Shown piece by piece: positions 25,456 to 39,239 of a stretch of DNA of 64,000 nucleotides. The first letter of the stretch is position 1. Every line of letters starts with the position of its first letter. The translations under genes were made by a program, and so were the position numbers. Under the pieces are notes generated by a model that searched no databases, was not told where the DNA came from, and worked only from the letters and a program-made list of their open reading frames with translations. Source of the DNA: Strix aluco (Eukaryota > Chordata > Aves > Strigiformes > Strigidae); assembly GCF_031877795.1 (NCBI RefSeq), contig NC_133933.1:7500632-7564631 (forward strand). Reading direction: 5' to 3'.

Positions 25456-27942
25456 TCAGTAGTTATGGCACCTCTTCAGGACAAGGGAAAGCCTACTTCC
25501 CAGCAGGACCCTAATCACAAGCCATGGGGGAATGGGGAGCATTAAGGGGTTTTGTGCTGCTGACAGTTTCCTTTAAATTCAGCTACTATTTTACGTACAA
25601 ATATAGAGAGTGGGAAGCATTCTGGTATGTACAAATTCTCTGAGGATTGGAGTAATTGTGTTTGTTTCTGCTCCTGCAACAGTCAGTTGTGAGGAAATTT
25701 GTCAGTTTGCTTGATTCCTAAGCAGGAATATCACACTGCACATAATGTTTTTACAGAACTTTCTTGTCAAGGGCAGCACATAGTTCTTCCATGGCTTCTG
25801 CTATAATGTCATGCTAGATAGAGCATATGCCTTCTTTTTTCTCTTAGAATTTCTGGAGTTTGACTTGGACCAGGACAAAAATACCAGAAAATATAAGTAC
25901 CACAAAAATCGTTCAGGAAGCAGAAAAGATGAGGCTTGGTAAGCTTTTGGTTCTTTTTCCAGTAGCCCAAACTTGGACACTTAGTGTTCAGTCTTTTGAC
26001 ATTTGAGGTTTGCACATCTGCTTGAGCTTGCCAGTCATCTTCAAATGTTTTCACATCATACTATATGACGAAGATGTTGTTTAAAGAACATTTTGTAAAA
26101 TGCTATTGGAAAATGATAGGATTCCATTAAGTCACTGATCAGAATGAAATTGATGACTAATGTTTAAACTTTGTTACAAAATTAACTCTAAGCTCCAGGC
26201 AATAATTTCTCATTTTGAATACTATACAGAACTCTGTTAATTTGTAGCCCTCAGTGCTGGACCAGTGTTGATTCAAGATCAAAGCTGCCCAACATGAGCT
26301 AGCTGGAAACTTACCACCCTGGTATGTATCTGTGGAACAGGGTGAGTGATCATATCGTCATAGCTTTTAACTCAAATTTTTAGTGAAATTGTTGAAATTA
26401 GGAGAAATGATGGAGCGAGGATGCCTCTTTCAACACATCACTGAGCGAAAGCCTACCTGGGTGAGGTTTGGTGGTTTTCACTTAAATGTATGCAAAGCAA
26501 TTATTAGCACTCTCAATTATTTACATCCATTTGTTGCTGTGTGCACTTAAGGCAGAGGAGGTACATGAGAATGTGGGAAGAACAGACAGCTCCTACATAT
26601 ATATATTGTAAACAATGTTAGTGATGGTGTCTGTGCCTTTCACCTCTTAGTTTATTATGGTAGCAGCAAGAAAACAAGAGACATCTGCTTTCTCTGATTC
26701 AGAAATATCCATATCACCCACCAACTGAGAGAAACTAGAAGAAAAATAAAAGTGGAAGTGAGGTCTTGCAGTCTTCAACTCCCAAAATGTAATAGCAGCA
26801 GTGACACTGAGGGATGCCTGGTAGACCAAGCAGTGGTCTCTTAATTTCAAAGAAACTCAAACTAGTCCATGCTCTTTTCTTTTTTGGATGGTGCAGTATA
26901 GTCCTTCTGGAGGTTGTGGTCCTTCCTTCACCTTCCCAGTCAAGTCAGCCTGGAAACTGAGCCAAAGCTAAGCCTGCCACAGGAGATGTAAGCATTGAGG
27001 GATTTCCTTATGGCATTACTGTGAATTTAAGTTTTCAAAATAGGGAAAGTTGAAATCTGATGATATTAAATGTTCTTATCCACAATATACATGCTGTAAT
27101 GCATTTCATCAATCATCTATATGATGAAAAGTGTAAATAAAACAGTCGCCCTACACCACCTCTGTCTATGTGGGTTAGCTTAATTCACCACAGCCTGTTT
27201 CATCTCTTCAGGAATACAGCAATACTCACTACGGGAGTAAATGATATTTCTTATAAACCTCATGTGTTGTGACTTCTACTTAGGCATCTTCCCAAGTTTT
27301 ATTATTTTTTTTCCTTCCCTCCTCATTGGTGTACAATTTGCGTAACCACACTGATTTTTTTTTTTATACCACTGTAATTTCACTTACTAAATTTTATTGT
27401 CCTGCAGTCACTTCTTGAAAGAAGCCATTTGGCTTTTTAGCAAGGCCTTGTGTTGTATATTGATACTGCTCTTGTTTACTGGATTCTGTTTGGCAGAATT
27501 ATGGTCAACAAGCTTTCCTCATCCTCTCTCTTGCTGAGTTGAGAACTGTTGCAGAAAAGCTTGAGCTCTGAGGGGTGGTCATCCTTCTCCTCCCTGGAGC
27601 ACAGGCATGAGGTGGTCTCCATACACTCTTCGGAATATTTACCTTATTCATCCAGCTTGTGTTAAACCCAGCTAATATTTGCCTTGAATGTCATTAGTTG
27701 TATTACTGCTTTTTATATTATTTGCCTTCTCTTCTTGATATTTGCCCATGCATTTTTTCAGCATTTTTTTTCATAGTCTGTGCTTTTTCTGCTATTCCCC
27801 TGTGGCTGTTTCTTATTTGCTTGTTTGCTGAATCAGAATAAGCCTGTCTGACTCAAGGAGAAGGTCTGTGCTATATGCACAGCTGCAGAAGAAACAGGCC
27901 ATTCTTTTGTTACTGTACTTTTCCTAGCAAAAAGTGAGCTTT

Positions 27943-27988
27943 GGAAAAAAAAAAAAAAAACAAAACAAACAAACAAACCAAACAAAGA
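27943..27988 (+). repeat. Poly(A) followed by (CAAA)n-like simple repeat
   Basis: A long A run is followed by AAAC/CAAA-type units to about 27988. The pattern resembles a decayed retroposon tail but no upstream element can be recognised. Confidence 0.8.
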
Positions 27989-29975
27989 AACCCAAAACCA
28001 ACCCAACTTCTCTTGAATCTGAATTTTGTTTGAAAAGTCAAATCAAGTGCCAAAAAAGTCAAACTCAGTTATTAAACTGGATTGTTGGCACACTTCATGG
28101 GCAAAGCTTTGCTTTTCTGGGATATAAAGTATTTTCCATGTAAGATTGCTGTGGGGATTGGTTCCTCACCACGTGGGGCACTTTCTGTAGGTGAATGGAC
28201 AGGACACTTTGTACTTTCGAGAAAGGTTTGAAATCTTGTGTATTCTGTCTAACTGGGTGATAAGGGCATGGGACTGTATTTCATAACGTGAGATGGACTC
28301 TTTAACAGCTGCAGACCTGTTGATATGTGCTTCCAGGGGTGGCTGTTCTGACATTTCCAAGAATAGTGACCTAAACCAATCTCCCATTCAAGTCTGAGTT
28401 GGATCCTGAGCTGGTGAAAATAGGTACATGTCAATGGAGACATCACTACCTGACCTGAGGATCTCGATTCAGGCTTTTTGTCAATGTTTTGTATTGAAGC
28501 AGAGTTATAAGACACATGAAACCCATGGTCTCTCATGTTGGTGCTGAAGATGGGCGATACTGCAGCACACAGCCTAATTCAAAAGCAGTTTGAATGAGTT
28601 TTTCCCCTTTTGTGATTTGATGGCACTTTCAGAAGTGCAGCACAAGAAATGCGACATCATAAGGAAAGACTGTTCCTACGAGTGTAGTTCCTTAACTGCA
28701 ATTAAGATAGCTGGCAAAAGGCAGATCTCAAAGGACTGCTAAACAGCATGTAGCTCTTCTGGGAGGTAAATGGAAAGAAGCTCACCCATTTCCTGGTGAA
28801 AGCTTTGGGTCTGCTGCTTCAGTGCAAACCTTGCAGCATTTCTGCACTGCATATGAACTTATGATAGGCATTTTTCTTCATATGCCCCATCTTTGTGTTT
28901 AATTTTGTTTTTCATTAGATCAGGAAAGACTGTTATGAAGGATGGGATAACTTAAATGACCATGTTTTCTTGTGATTTCACCATAAAATAGCTATATATT
29001 TTCAGTGCAAACATCACAATAGTTAGTACAGTTTTATTGAATTCCAGTTCACATTCTCTGTTCAGACTTTGCAAAACAAAACTGGAATTATTTTTGAGTT
29101 CTTACTGCCTTTAACATAGAAAAAGAACTATGTTTTGCTATTGTTATTCTGGATGTCCAGAAGTTGATCCAGTCTAATAAATAGTCTCAACCAGTAGCTA
29201 CTTGGGGAAAAACTCAGGAAAAGAGTATGTGAAACAATGTGTGACTAAAATATCTTTCCACATATATTTCTTTTTAGCTCTTGATAATCTGCTGAGTACT
29301 GTTTTCCAGGCTGGGCGACTGTGGCTGGGCCATCCTGATTAATATCCACCAGTGATGAATGAGTCTAATTTCTTCTTCAACCTATTTATAAATTGGCTTC
29401 CACAACATTCTGTTGTGGAGAGCTCGGGAATTAAACTAAGCATTGTATAGGGGAAAAAAAGCTCTTGTTTGTTTCAGCATGCTGAGAAGTAATTGAGTCC
29501 AAGCACAAGAAATGTAAGCCTCTCAAACCTTTCAAAAACCATTTCACGCTTGGGCTGAACCTCCCATTTTACTAATGCTGAAGTTCCACTTATGGTTATA
29601 AAGGACTCAAAACTGGTAGTTTTTCAGTAGTACCAGTAACTAGTGATATCTAAACCAAAGGCCTGCATCCATGCTTTAAATGTTGTATTTGGTTTTGCTA
29701 ATTAGTTTTGACACTGTAAATATGGCTGCTCTTGTGAAGGAGAGTACTCTGTTATGGTGGCAAAGGGATCCTGTGCTCTGTTGTGGAGTTGAGGGAAATC
29801 TTTAGGAGGTTGGTTGTGTATCTGGAAATACTTGCACCAAATGATAAAAAGCAATTAAAGATTTCTAACAAGTCACATCATCCATTATGCAAGCATCGCT
29901 GTTTAATTTTGCATCATCTTTTTCTCTGACAGTTTTTCTTTCTTTCCTCAGAAATATCTGCTCTGGTTTAAATTT

Positions 29976-29997
29976 AAAAAAAAAAAAAAGGGGGGGG
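29976..29997 (+). repeat. Poly(A)-poly(G) junction
   Basis: Fourteen A are followed directly by eight G. Adjacent homopolymers of this kind are prone to sequencing error. Confidence 0.85.
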
Positions 29998-32900
29998 AAC
30001 AGGCAGGAAATAAGTCAGGTCTCTCCTTCGGGTGCTGTCTGATAGATGGTACAGATTCTGTGTGTTTATCTCTAGGGAATGGTGGTTGATGGTGAAAAAC
30101 AAGAGCATGTCTCAGGAAAAATTGCATGGAGTGGGTCATTGATGTATTCTTTGTACAAAGCCATTTGATTACGGACACTACTATAACAGAGTAAATAAGA
30201 CGGAGAACCCAATTAACAGTCCACCAGGAGCGGTGATGATGGTCTTTGTGTACTGCTGAGTGAACTTATACCAGGTTTTAGTTAGGCTGGAGGCTACTGC
30301 ATTTACTGAATATTTTCCCTTGGTGGCAAGAGATGCTGGCTTTGCTCCTTTAAGGGGAGGAAGCAATATGAAAACCGAAAGAAAGCATGACTGAAGGTTG
30401 CAAACAGTAGCAGAGGATGGATAGGCTCAATTCAGTTTAATTTTGCTTGACAATTTACTTCATAATTACAGATCTTTTTTACCTAAACCCTGAATGACTC
30501 TACAGGAGCAGAGCAACTATGCTGCTAATTAAAAAACAAAACAAAACAACAAACTTCACAGTAACTTGGGATGACTCAGTTCTGTTGTTTCTAGATGCCC
30601 TTGAAGTCAAAAACCTCTAGTAAGGAACAATACGTTCTTTTCTGTAAGGATACGTTTACGTACCTACCTGAATTGAAGTCCTGATACAGTTAGTTCACCA
30701 GATGCAGATATTTACAATGTTATCTACTTTCTTACTGATATTTTTCAATCAAAATTGTATTTGCTAAGGAAGAATTTATTCAGAACATCATCTTCCTAAA
30801 ATGCCTTATTTCAGGAGAGATGGACAGGTCTCAGTATGACTTCATTATGGAGTAGAGCTATATGTTTGGAAAAAGTCATGCTGGTGATTATTTTGGAAAG
30901 TCATGCAACTCTGTATTTCAAGAAGTAGGACAGTGTGTCTTGTCACTGAGAAAATATAGCAGCAAGGTGTGTATGTTCTGGGCTGTCTTTCTGCTGTTTG
31001 TTACTTGTCAGAGATGTGCTATTTTATGCCTACCATAATTAGGGGATGTAATAACAATCAGTCCTAGTACTCGAATGGGTTTTGGTAGCTTGTGACCTTC
31101 ACACTAACAGATTTCAACAAGTTTATATGACCTTCTTGCTGATTGCAGCATTGTCAAGACTGTATAAATCACAGAAATTTTTTTGTTTCATGATAGGACG
31201 AGCTCTTCCACAGGGAATGGATAATTTTGTTGTCTTGAGCAGGACATCATTGGGACCTCAGTGTTCATTTGGAAGTACATCTGTGGGTGACATGGCATTT
31301 TCCAAACCACTGCCTGTTTCATCCTTGTCAGCTGTAGTGATTCACACCTTCACAAAGAGAGAAGCCTTTATATTTAATTTAGATATAGGCAGACAAAAGC
31401 TGGTAAAGAAGAATCATTCATATCGCCCCATTCCTCCTTGGGAACATATGCGAGTCCGGTCTTCTCCCCTGTGCAGAACTGCCCAGAAGTCCTGCTGCAG
31501 AATTGGGAATGAAACATTGAATTAACTAGAAACTTATCCTTCCCCTTGCATCTTCAGTTTGCTGATTTTACGCTCTGTGCCATTGTTCTGTGATAAGCCC
31601 AAACCCAGCACTATCTTAGAAAATGCAGGCATTAAGACTCTTAAGTTGAAAGTGTAAATTTTTAAATGCCAAAATAAAAGCTGCTTTTGCAATTTTGGTA
31701 GTTTGACAAAGTTGTAAGCAACTGAAAACAACATCTTATGGGAAATGGTGAATTCTAGTTACAGTAATTATAAACTGGATTCTACATGGTCCCTTGTAAG
31801 GATAACAGTAACGGGATTAAAGAACAAATCTACAATGGTCTCTTTATGGTGATAGAAAAATCCTGCCGGCCTAATAAATTGTGTTATCCTACGGAGTCCA
31901 AGCAGGGACTAAACCACCAGAAACAGTGATCTCATCCTTTTCTCATTTTCATGACTTATGTTACCTACAGCAATGTTTGATGTAGCTGCTTTCTGACCCT
32001 TGCTGGAGAGGCTCATTCTCCTTGCCATGCCCTGGAGTTCTCAGCATTGCTCAACGTGGGCTTTACTTAGTTAAGATTTTTTCATTTTCTGGCAGTCAAT
32101 TTTCCTTTGTTAAATCCTGAGCACCCTGGCACTCTCAGTCACTTCAGTGTAATTTATTCATGTTCAGTTCGGTTTTCCTCCATGGAAAATTAAAAGTTGC
32201 TCTCACTAACGTGTCCATTACCCTCTGGAATTGTGACCAATAAACCTCCTCTCCCATTGGGACCTCTGGTACAGCCACATCCAAGAGATACTTGTTTATT
32301 TCAGTTTTATTGCTCTTTTGTAAAGCTATTCTGTGTCTCTGCAGGTAACGCTCTCATTTGGGCTGCAGCAATATTACTTGTGTTGTCCTTTTTGCTAAGC
32401 ATCTTTGAAAGGATAGTGGTTTGCAAAGATTTTCCACCCTCTCTAGTAATATGCAAGCCACTGTTACTTTCATGCGACAGAGGTACTCTTGTTTTAGACA
32501 GATTTATACACTTAAATTGTTACAGGACTTCATTAGAGCTTCAACCTGTATTGTATCTGGTCCTTTGTACATGAGCCTAAAAGAGTGAGCCGCAGGTGTC
32601 CTTCCTGTGGGATTGGGCAGCTTTGCAGGTTCCCTCCAAAGCATGTAACTTTGTACAAATATCAAAAGGAGTTGCCTTGGTAACGAAACCTCTGAGCCTT
32701 CATTCAGTTTCAGAGGAGCAGAAGGTCATATGCCGAGTCAGCAGAGCTGCGTGTCAGGTACTAATGGTGGGGGGAGAATTAGTAAGGCCAAAGGTACTTA
32801 TGTTTTTAAATGTCAAGTAAATTGAAAACCTCGTGAGAAGTAAATGGTAAATTTCCTTGTTGAAGATAATGGCTGAAGCAAGTGGTTTGCTTTCATGAGG

Positions 32901-34051
32901 GAAGGGGAGTCGCATTTACCAGGAAACTACCCTGTCTGTGCCTGTGTAATCATGCTGTTATCACAGGTGACATTATCATCAGTGTGGCCATGGGGATATA
33001 TCCTCATGTCCCTAACAGCAAATGTTAGAGATGGCCTCAGACATCACCAGCCCAGTGTAGCTCTGGGGAGTTACACTGAGTCCAAGGAACAGTCACGAAA
33101 ATTGGACCAGACCTTCAGCTGGTCTGCAAAACATGCCAAATCTACCCCACAGTTCAGCATGGAGAGGTGTAACCTCACTTCCATAAATTGTTTTCCTGCC
33201 TTTTAGTGATTTATTTTGTGTATCCAATAACAAGTGAGATTTTAAAATCCCTCTCAATTAAACACAGCTGCTTAGAAGCTGAGCATACTGTTATTGCATA
33301 GAGCAAATACGGAGACCGTGTCAAGAAGAGCCCTGACTAAAGCACAGGTGGTCAGCTCTGTGCTGATAGTGTGATGGAAGTGGACATCTCTTCCTTGTTA
33401 CAGCGTGGGATCCTGCTTGCAACTAGCTCTGTATGCAGGGAAGCGGCGACCAAATGTGGCAGTGGCAAGCACAAGTGGACACCACAACTGTTTGAGGTTG
33501 GTTCTCAGGGATTGAGAGTGCTCAGCCACGCAGCAGCACGGTGCAAAGAGTGAAAAGCCCAACTCTCTGCCATCCTTTTTTAGGCATTTTTTTGAAGTTC
33601 TGCTCTACCCTGTATTCTTAGAGGAGAGTTAGGGCCTCCAAATCACTTCTCACTAATTAAGTCATATATGCACAGATAAATCAGCAAACATTACAGGAAA
33701 AAGATGGTAAGGGGGAGAGTCCTCTGAATGTCTCAGTCTGCTGACCCACACCTAACTCTAGTCAAACTAGAGCATTGGTATTGCACTTCAATTATTGTTC
33801 TTCAGAATCCACATAGCTTATGTGTGCCTCCCTGCCCGGACCAGAGAAATCAGGAAAAATAGAAAGAGAGGAAGGGACAGACTGACTTGGAGCTATCTGT
33901 GTATCAGTATACACATATTTCATTTGGCCATCAACTTCATATTGACATAGCCTTCAGCCTTTTGGCTCTGGTTCCTTATGGTGTCTGTTGCCCTGCTTAA
34001 CAAACAGAAGTGAGTGTGGTTACCATTTAATCTGCTACTGTTCACCTGACA

Positions 34052-34093
34052 CCATTTCTGATGAAGAGCCATTTCTAATGAAGAGTCATTTCC
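34052..34093. repeat. Short tandem duplication, 17-bp unit
   Basis: CCATTTCTGATGAAGAG is followed directly by CCATTTCTAATGAAGAG and a partial third unit TCATTTCC. This is a local slippage or duplication product with no evident function. Confidence 0.8.
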
Positions 34094-36029
34094 TTCCCCA
34101 TAATTTTCTAACTCTCCATATGGATTGCTAAGTATGAACACAGATTTTGAAGAGGGCAAGCAAACTTGAAACCACCTTAAGAGCAGCCAGTTAAGTTGTG
34201 GATAATGGTCTGTGCTTAAGTCTTCAACAACCAGGATGTTGCTCGTCAGGTACCAACTGTCACCATTACATCATGGGTTTGGAGTTTGTTGAATCTGGGC
34301 AGAACATTTTATTCAAAAATATTTTGCTATGAAACTGACAGTTTTCTAGGTCGTGTTATCCCTGAGGGCCAAATGGTGAGATGAGAAATGGTTTTGATGA
34401 GAGAACTAGCAGATTATCTGCTAGTGCTAACTCCGTTCTACAGGTGACTGCATATTCTTTCTCTTGACACTGGCTCTTGACTCAACTGTGACATTTAAAG
34501 ATTGGCAGCCATGACCACTTTAGGTATGGTACAAAGAGGACTGGAAGAAGTCAATATGTTGTGTTACTCTCATGTTAGAGCTAATTAGAAGATGAGTGGA
34601 TCAAGTGTTCCTGCTGCTCAAAGCCGTGGTTTATTGCCCTACCAGCTGCTCTGCTCTCTCTCCCTTCCTTCTTGATATAACCATGATTGAAGAAGCAAAT
34701 TTCCCCCACAGAGAATGTGTGCAAGTGGTCTTCTGTGGTCATGAGGATCAGAGGAAGCTCTGCTCGCTCTCAGTTATTCTGTAATTGGGAATAAAAAGCC
34801 TCTTGTGATTCCTTCTCTCACTGTGGCTTCAAGTTGTTTTGTGCAAATCCATGATGTTCTTGACCATGTTTGCAGCTCAGGACAATCCTGCCTGTCAGGG
34901 TAGGTTATGCCTTTTCCTCTACAGCCATTGTGCAACTGCTCTCAGGAACTCTGCATGCAAACCCCTTCCGGGCATGGACCTCTCACTCCATTTGAATAGG
35001 CATGGGACTTTCTGTAGCAATGTGTAAACAGACATGCTGGATGCTTTCAAAGAGTCTCAGTAACCTTGCTGTGCTAACAAAGGAATGAAAAGGAGCCTCA
35101 GAGTAACTGAGTAGTAGGCTCCCTTAACTGGGAAAAGAAAAATCTGTACAGAGCAGTGTTTCAGATCACCAAGGTTTGCAAAACCACCACATGTCCTCAT
35201 AATCAGGTTGAGGTTAAGTGGGAGACATGTAAGAAGAATCTTCCTGGAGGTGATCATTATTCATAATCCCTTAGGTGCTGCTGTTGAAACAGTCCTGTTA
35301 GGCAGCTATTGTACATAAGAAGGGTCACTTTCTGCCACTGACACCTTGAACTACCTGCAGTGCTGCTGTGTTTGGGGCATGAGAGACTTCTGCGAGGCCA
35401 GCTTGATGCCTTATTATTTCTTGTAAATTCTGCTTTGGAGATTCCAGATAAATGCACTAAATCCTGATTACCATTTTCTTTCATTTGTAAAAACAAGAAA
35501 TGTGAGAGTACAAACAGTCTGCCTGGTTCTCAAAAAGCAGTGTCAGCACTATTTTAGTTCATAGTCACAAGGTTGTTTTTTCCCCCCTTCCCAATTTTTA
35601 ATGAGACAAGCTTATATAGCACAAAAATATACTTGGAAAGCATTTTAATTCAGCTTGATTGGACTATCATGAAGATCTTAAACTTCTATATGTTGACAGA
35701 ACTGGAAGCAAGAATTATCCAGTAGCATTATCTTTTAATGGCTGTTTCTATTTTTGCCCTGAATTCATTTGCTTAGAATAATAGCTAAATTCTTATGCAG
35801 TATATGGAGAAAGCATCACTGATGGTTCAGTTAGCAGACAAAGGCATAAATATCCTTAATTTTATGGAAACTTTGTTAGATGAATTTGTTTAATGCCAAA
35901 TCAACGTTTTGTTTTTAGCTAGAAATAATTAAGCAGGATTGATGGCCAACAAGTTACCAACAGGCTAAAATGAACCACGGGCATAACAGATGAGTTCACA
36001 CTGAACAAAGAAGTAAGGTCACTGTTAAG

Positions 36030-36053
36030 TATCTTGATTATCTCAAGATAATC
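36030..36053. other. Overlapping short inverted repeats
   Basis: TATCTTGA (36030-36037) is complementary to TCAAGATA (36043-36050), and GATTATCT is complementary to AGATAATC within the same 24 bp, giving two alternative hairpins. Function unknown; could be chance in AT-rich DNA. Confidence 0.5.
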
Positions 36054-36291
36054 AGTTATTCATCTTCTGAGGTATTCTTCTGCTTTTCAGAGCTTAAAAC
36101 TTTTAGAGAGGGCAGCAATTTAGGCTGAATACTCACAGTACTAAGGACAAGGAACTGAAACCTCTTTCTCTACAGGATGCATTGTAAAGAGTTTTTTGTG
36201 TTGCTTATGAAATATGTATACTGTGGGGATATTGCATTTTTATTTGGTTTCAGTATATTTACAGTAATTCATTTTCTTTTTCTCTCTGCAG

Positions 36292-36372
36292 ATAACTCTA
36301 CAGCTGATGTATGAAATTTGGGTAGACTTCTAAAAGATTTTGAGCTAAATACCAGATTCTAGAAACTACAAG
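36292..36372 (+). ncRNA. Candidate non-coding exon with strong splice signals
   Basis: The acceptor TTTCTTTTTCTCTCTGCAG ends at 36291 and the donor CAAG|GTAAGA starts at 36373, bracketing an 81-bp interval. Stops occur in all three forward frames. A second candidate follows: a weaker acceptor ATTTATCCAG (ends 36567) and a strong donor GAAG|GTAAGT (GT at 36637-36638), giving 69 bp at 36568-36636, also closed in all frames. Two adjacent exon-like units on the PCSK2 strand raise the chance that a spliced non-coding transcript passes here. No expression evidence is available. Confidence 0.25.
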
Positions 36373-36765
36373 GTAAGATCTGTCTTCTAGTGCTTTTCAG
36401 TCTCATAAAATAAGGGCTGTCTGTATGTGCAGCTATAATAAGATCTTCAGTTTAGATTTTCATTTGGTCAGGTGTATTATTTGATGTTCTGAAGATGAGC
36501 TCCAAAGATTAATTTCTTTCCATCACCTGCATCTTACACAGAGATCCATTTTTTATTATTTATCCAGCACAGTCTTCAGGTTATTTGATAATGCAGCTGC
36601 TGGCATTTGCTTCATGAAACCAATTGTCTTCTGAAGGTAAGTGCCATGAGGCCTTATGCTGGTTGTTTTTATAATGACAGTTTTCCTGTGAAAATAGCAG
36701 CACACATACTCAGGTTCATAAATGCATGATATTCAGAGCTTTATACCATAGAGTCATTTGCAAAG

Positions 36766-36795
36766 AAAAAAAAAAAAAAAACACAAACAAACCAC
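36766..36795 (+). repeat. Poly(A) tract with CA/CAAA extension
   Basis: Sixteen A followed by CACAAACAAACC. Simple sequence; possibly the tail of a decayed retroposon, with no body recognised. Confidence 0.8.
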
Positions 36796-38460
36796 TAGAC
36801 CAGGCGATGCTCTCCACAAGCAGTGAGTAGAGTTCATTCATGTAATGATATCACTTTGAAATGGATGCTACTGAAAAATGCGTGGTGTGTAACTAGCTGC
36901 CATTTCCAAATGTCATAGAATGCTTTGCCCTTAGAGAGGGACGGCAAAGCCTAGATCAGGTTAGCTTTAAATTTAATATGGCTTGCTCTTGGGGCATTTC
37001 CAGGCTCAGACTTGAGAGAGAGGGAATGGATTTTGATTCTGTAAGTCAGTTTTCTATTAATCTTGCAAGATCGTTAATGATCTGTGTAATTTGTTTAATA
37101 TACATTGTGTATTGTTCAGCCTATATCTTTTAGTAGGTCTTGCTTTTCTTAATAGTTTAATGAATAGCTACTGAACCAACTGCAATAACATGGGCACTGA
37201 ATTTCATCTAAAATATATTGACTTCCCATTTTGTGTCATGTCAAGAAATAAGCCCAATTTAAAAGAAGAGGTATGTTTTGTGAAAAGACATAAAAGGAGA
37301 TATATTAAAAGCTGATAGGGCATGCCAAGTGTGGGGATGGGGTTGGCATGAAGAGGCCTGAGAATAAAAACATGGGATCAGAGGAAGAGATGGAAATTAA
37401 ATTAACCCTCTGAACTACCCTTCTTAGGTAATCTTTACACAAGTCCCCGATTCCACTGAAAATCAATTCCTTCCCTCACTAAAACATAAAATGTAAATAA
37501 ATACCTTTATCTCGTTGAACAAAAACTATTTAAAAAATCAACTGGAGCAGGGCAGAGTTGAACCTTCCCACTGTTTTCTGTAGCACAACCCCAGAAAGTA
37601 TTGCATGGCTTTTCTGTATAAAGAGTGCAGTTGCTTTGATGGTGTGTGTAGCACAGATATGCTCCCATGATTAACATATAAACAAAGATGTGCCACTTTC
37701 TCTTTGCATTGGCATTCTCAACAAACTAAGAAGTACCAGTGGTGTGTATTTCTAGGCAGATGCAAAGACACAGAAATGAATACAGATGCATGCAATAACC
37801 TAATATGCATCTTCCCTGGCATCTGCATAACAGAAGCCTTCTTTTAATGATTTACCCTATTCCAGGAGATTTCCAATGGCTATTTAAGGCAAACTGAGCG
37901 AAGTCCTCATCGTAGATTATTAGTACTAGGAGACAATGTTATGTGATGTCTGGGTTTGGACAGTGTACTATTTCCTGGATAAAGGTTTTCATTAAATAAA
38001 CGGGTTTGCTGAGCTCTATTTCCCCTTGGGGAATTTCAGGAGAGAGGCGAACTGTTTCTAAATCTGTTTTGTGCTCACCTGAGGGACTGCAGATTGCTGC
38101 CTGGCTGCATTGGGTCTGCCTCAACAGACAGTGTGAGGAACTAGTCCTTTACCTCTCTTCATTCCTTCACCTTGTTGAGTCATTTCTGCCCATATTGAAG
38201 AAGAAATGAGAAATCCTAGATTACAGGAGGATTTTTTTGTTCTTATGTAGGCCTTATTTGAGGAAGAACATCTTAAGTGGAAAACCTATTGGTTTCCCCC
38301 ACCCCAAAACAAAAAGTTTTTTTTTCTAAAAAACCTACCCAGCTCTTCTTCTTTAGAAATTTCTCATAACATTGTTTGAAGAGACCCTTTTTGTTTGGAA
38401 TAGACCAAATCTGATGCTTGGATTGGAGAGCTTGTGCAGGAATAGAATCTTTCATTTAGA

Positions 38461-38750
38461 TTGAATGTGCTTTAATGTGATATTTTATAGGTGATTGGGT
38501 CCTCTGATATAAACAAAAGAAGGCTCCAAATTGTGGAATGGGCTTTGACCCCTACTGCCCCTGATCCCCCCTCAGACAGGTCTGTTTTGGCAAACACAGC
38601 AAGAAGGGAGACTACCTGTGGAACGGCTATGATTGTGAAGCGTGGCAGGAGCGATATCTCTGACCCAATGTGCGAAGTGGCCTCCCAAACAAATGTCATT
38701 TTGATAAAACAATGCTTATTTATAGCATGCTGCACTTTTTAGTCTTGCTC
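38461..38750. promoter_or_regulatory. Candidate conserved regulatory block
   Basis: This block holds about five CpGs in 290 bp, about twice the apparent local rate, is open on both strands for more than 80 codons, and contains SOX/FOX-like motifs (ATAAACAAAAG, TAAAACAATG). It has no protein similarity I can see. CpG retention and balanced composition suggest constraint, as in vertebrate enhancers near developmental or neuroendocrine genes. This is inference only. Confidence 0.25.
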
Positions 38751-39239
38751 GGAATCAGTGTGCCAATTTGCAGGCACACAAAGCATTTTGGTCTAAGTTG
38801 ATACAGCAAAGGGATAGGAAAGCAAACAGGGAGATATAATGTCTTTTTCTCTGCATGGACAGACACAGGAGTAAAATCCCATTGTGCTGAATTCCAGCTC
38901 TGTGTTCTGCCTCAAGACCTGCTCTGCTGGAATAGGCTCCCTTGAGATCCTAGATGTCATAAATTTCAGGTCTGACCGACTTTCTGCTCATCCCCTCTCT
39001 CCTCTCTTGGCTGGCTGAGGCACACAGAAGACTGTAGGTTAATTACTTCAACTTTCACAGTGGGAAACTACACAAGATTCCCAAGTGCTAGCAGTTTCAG
39101 CAGCTCCCTAGATACTTCATTCCAATACCAATGTCATTGACTCTAGGGCTTTTTTGCTCATTCTGTAATTCTCTTTAATCATACGGGGCAGTGTGAGACA
39201 GCACTCAGCTTTTTGGTTTGTTCTTCTTGTTAGCCTTTC

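Larger units (their letters stand above)
25456..36291. other. Intergenic DNA, no gene recognised
   Basis: The longest open frame is at 31082-31525 (first ATG at 31127, 132 codons). Its translation resembles nothing I know and lacks a signal peptide or clear domain. Apart from the simple repeats listed, I see nothing. Confidence 0.65.
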
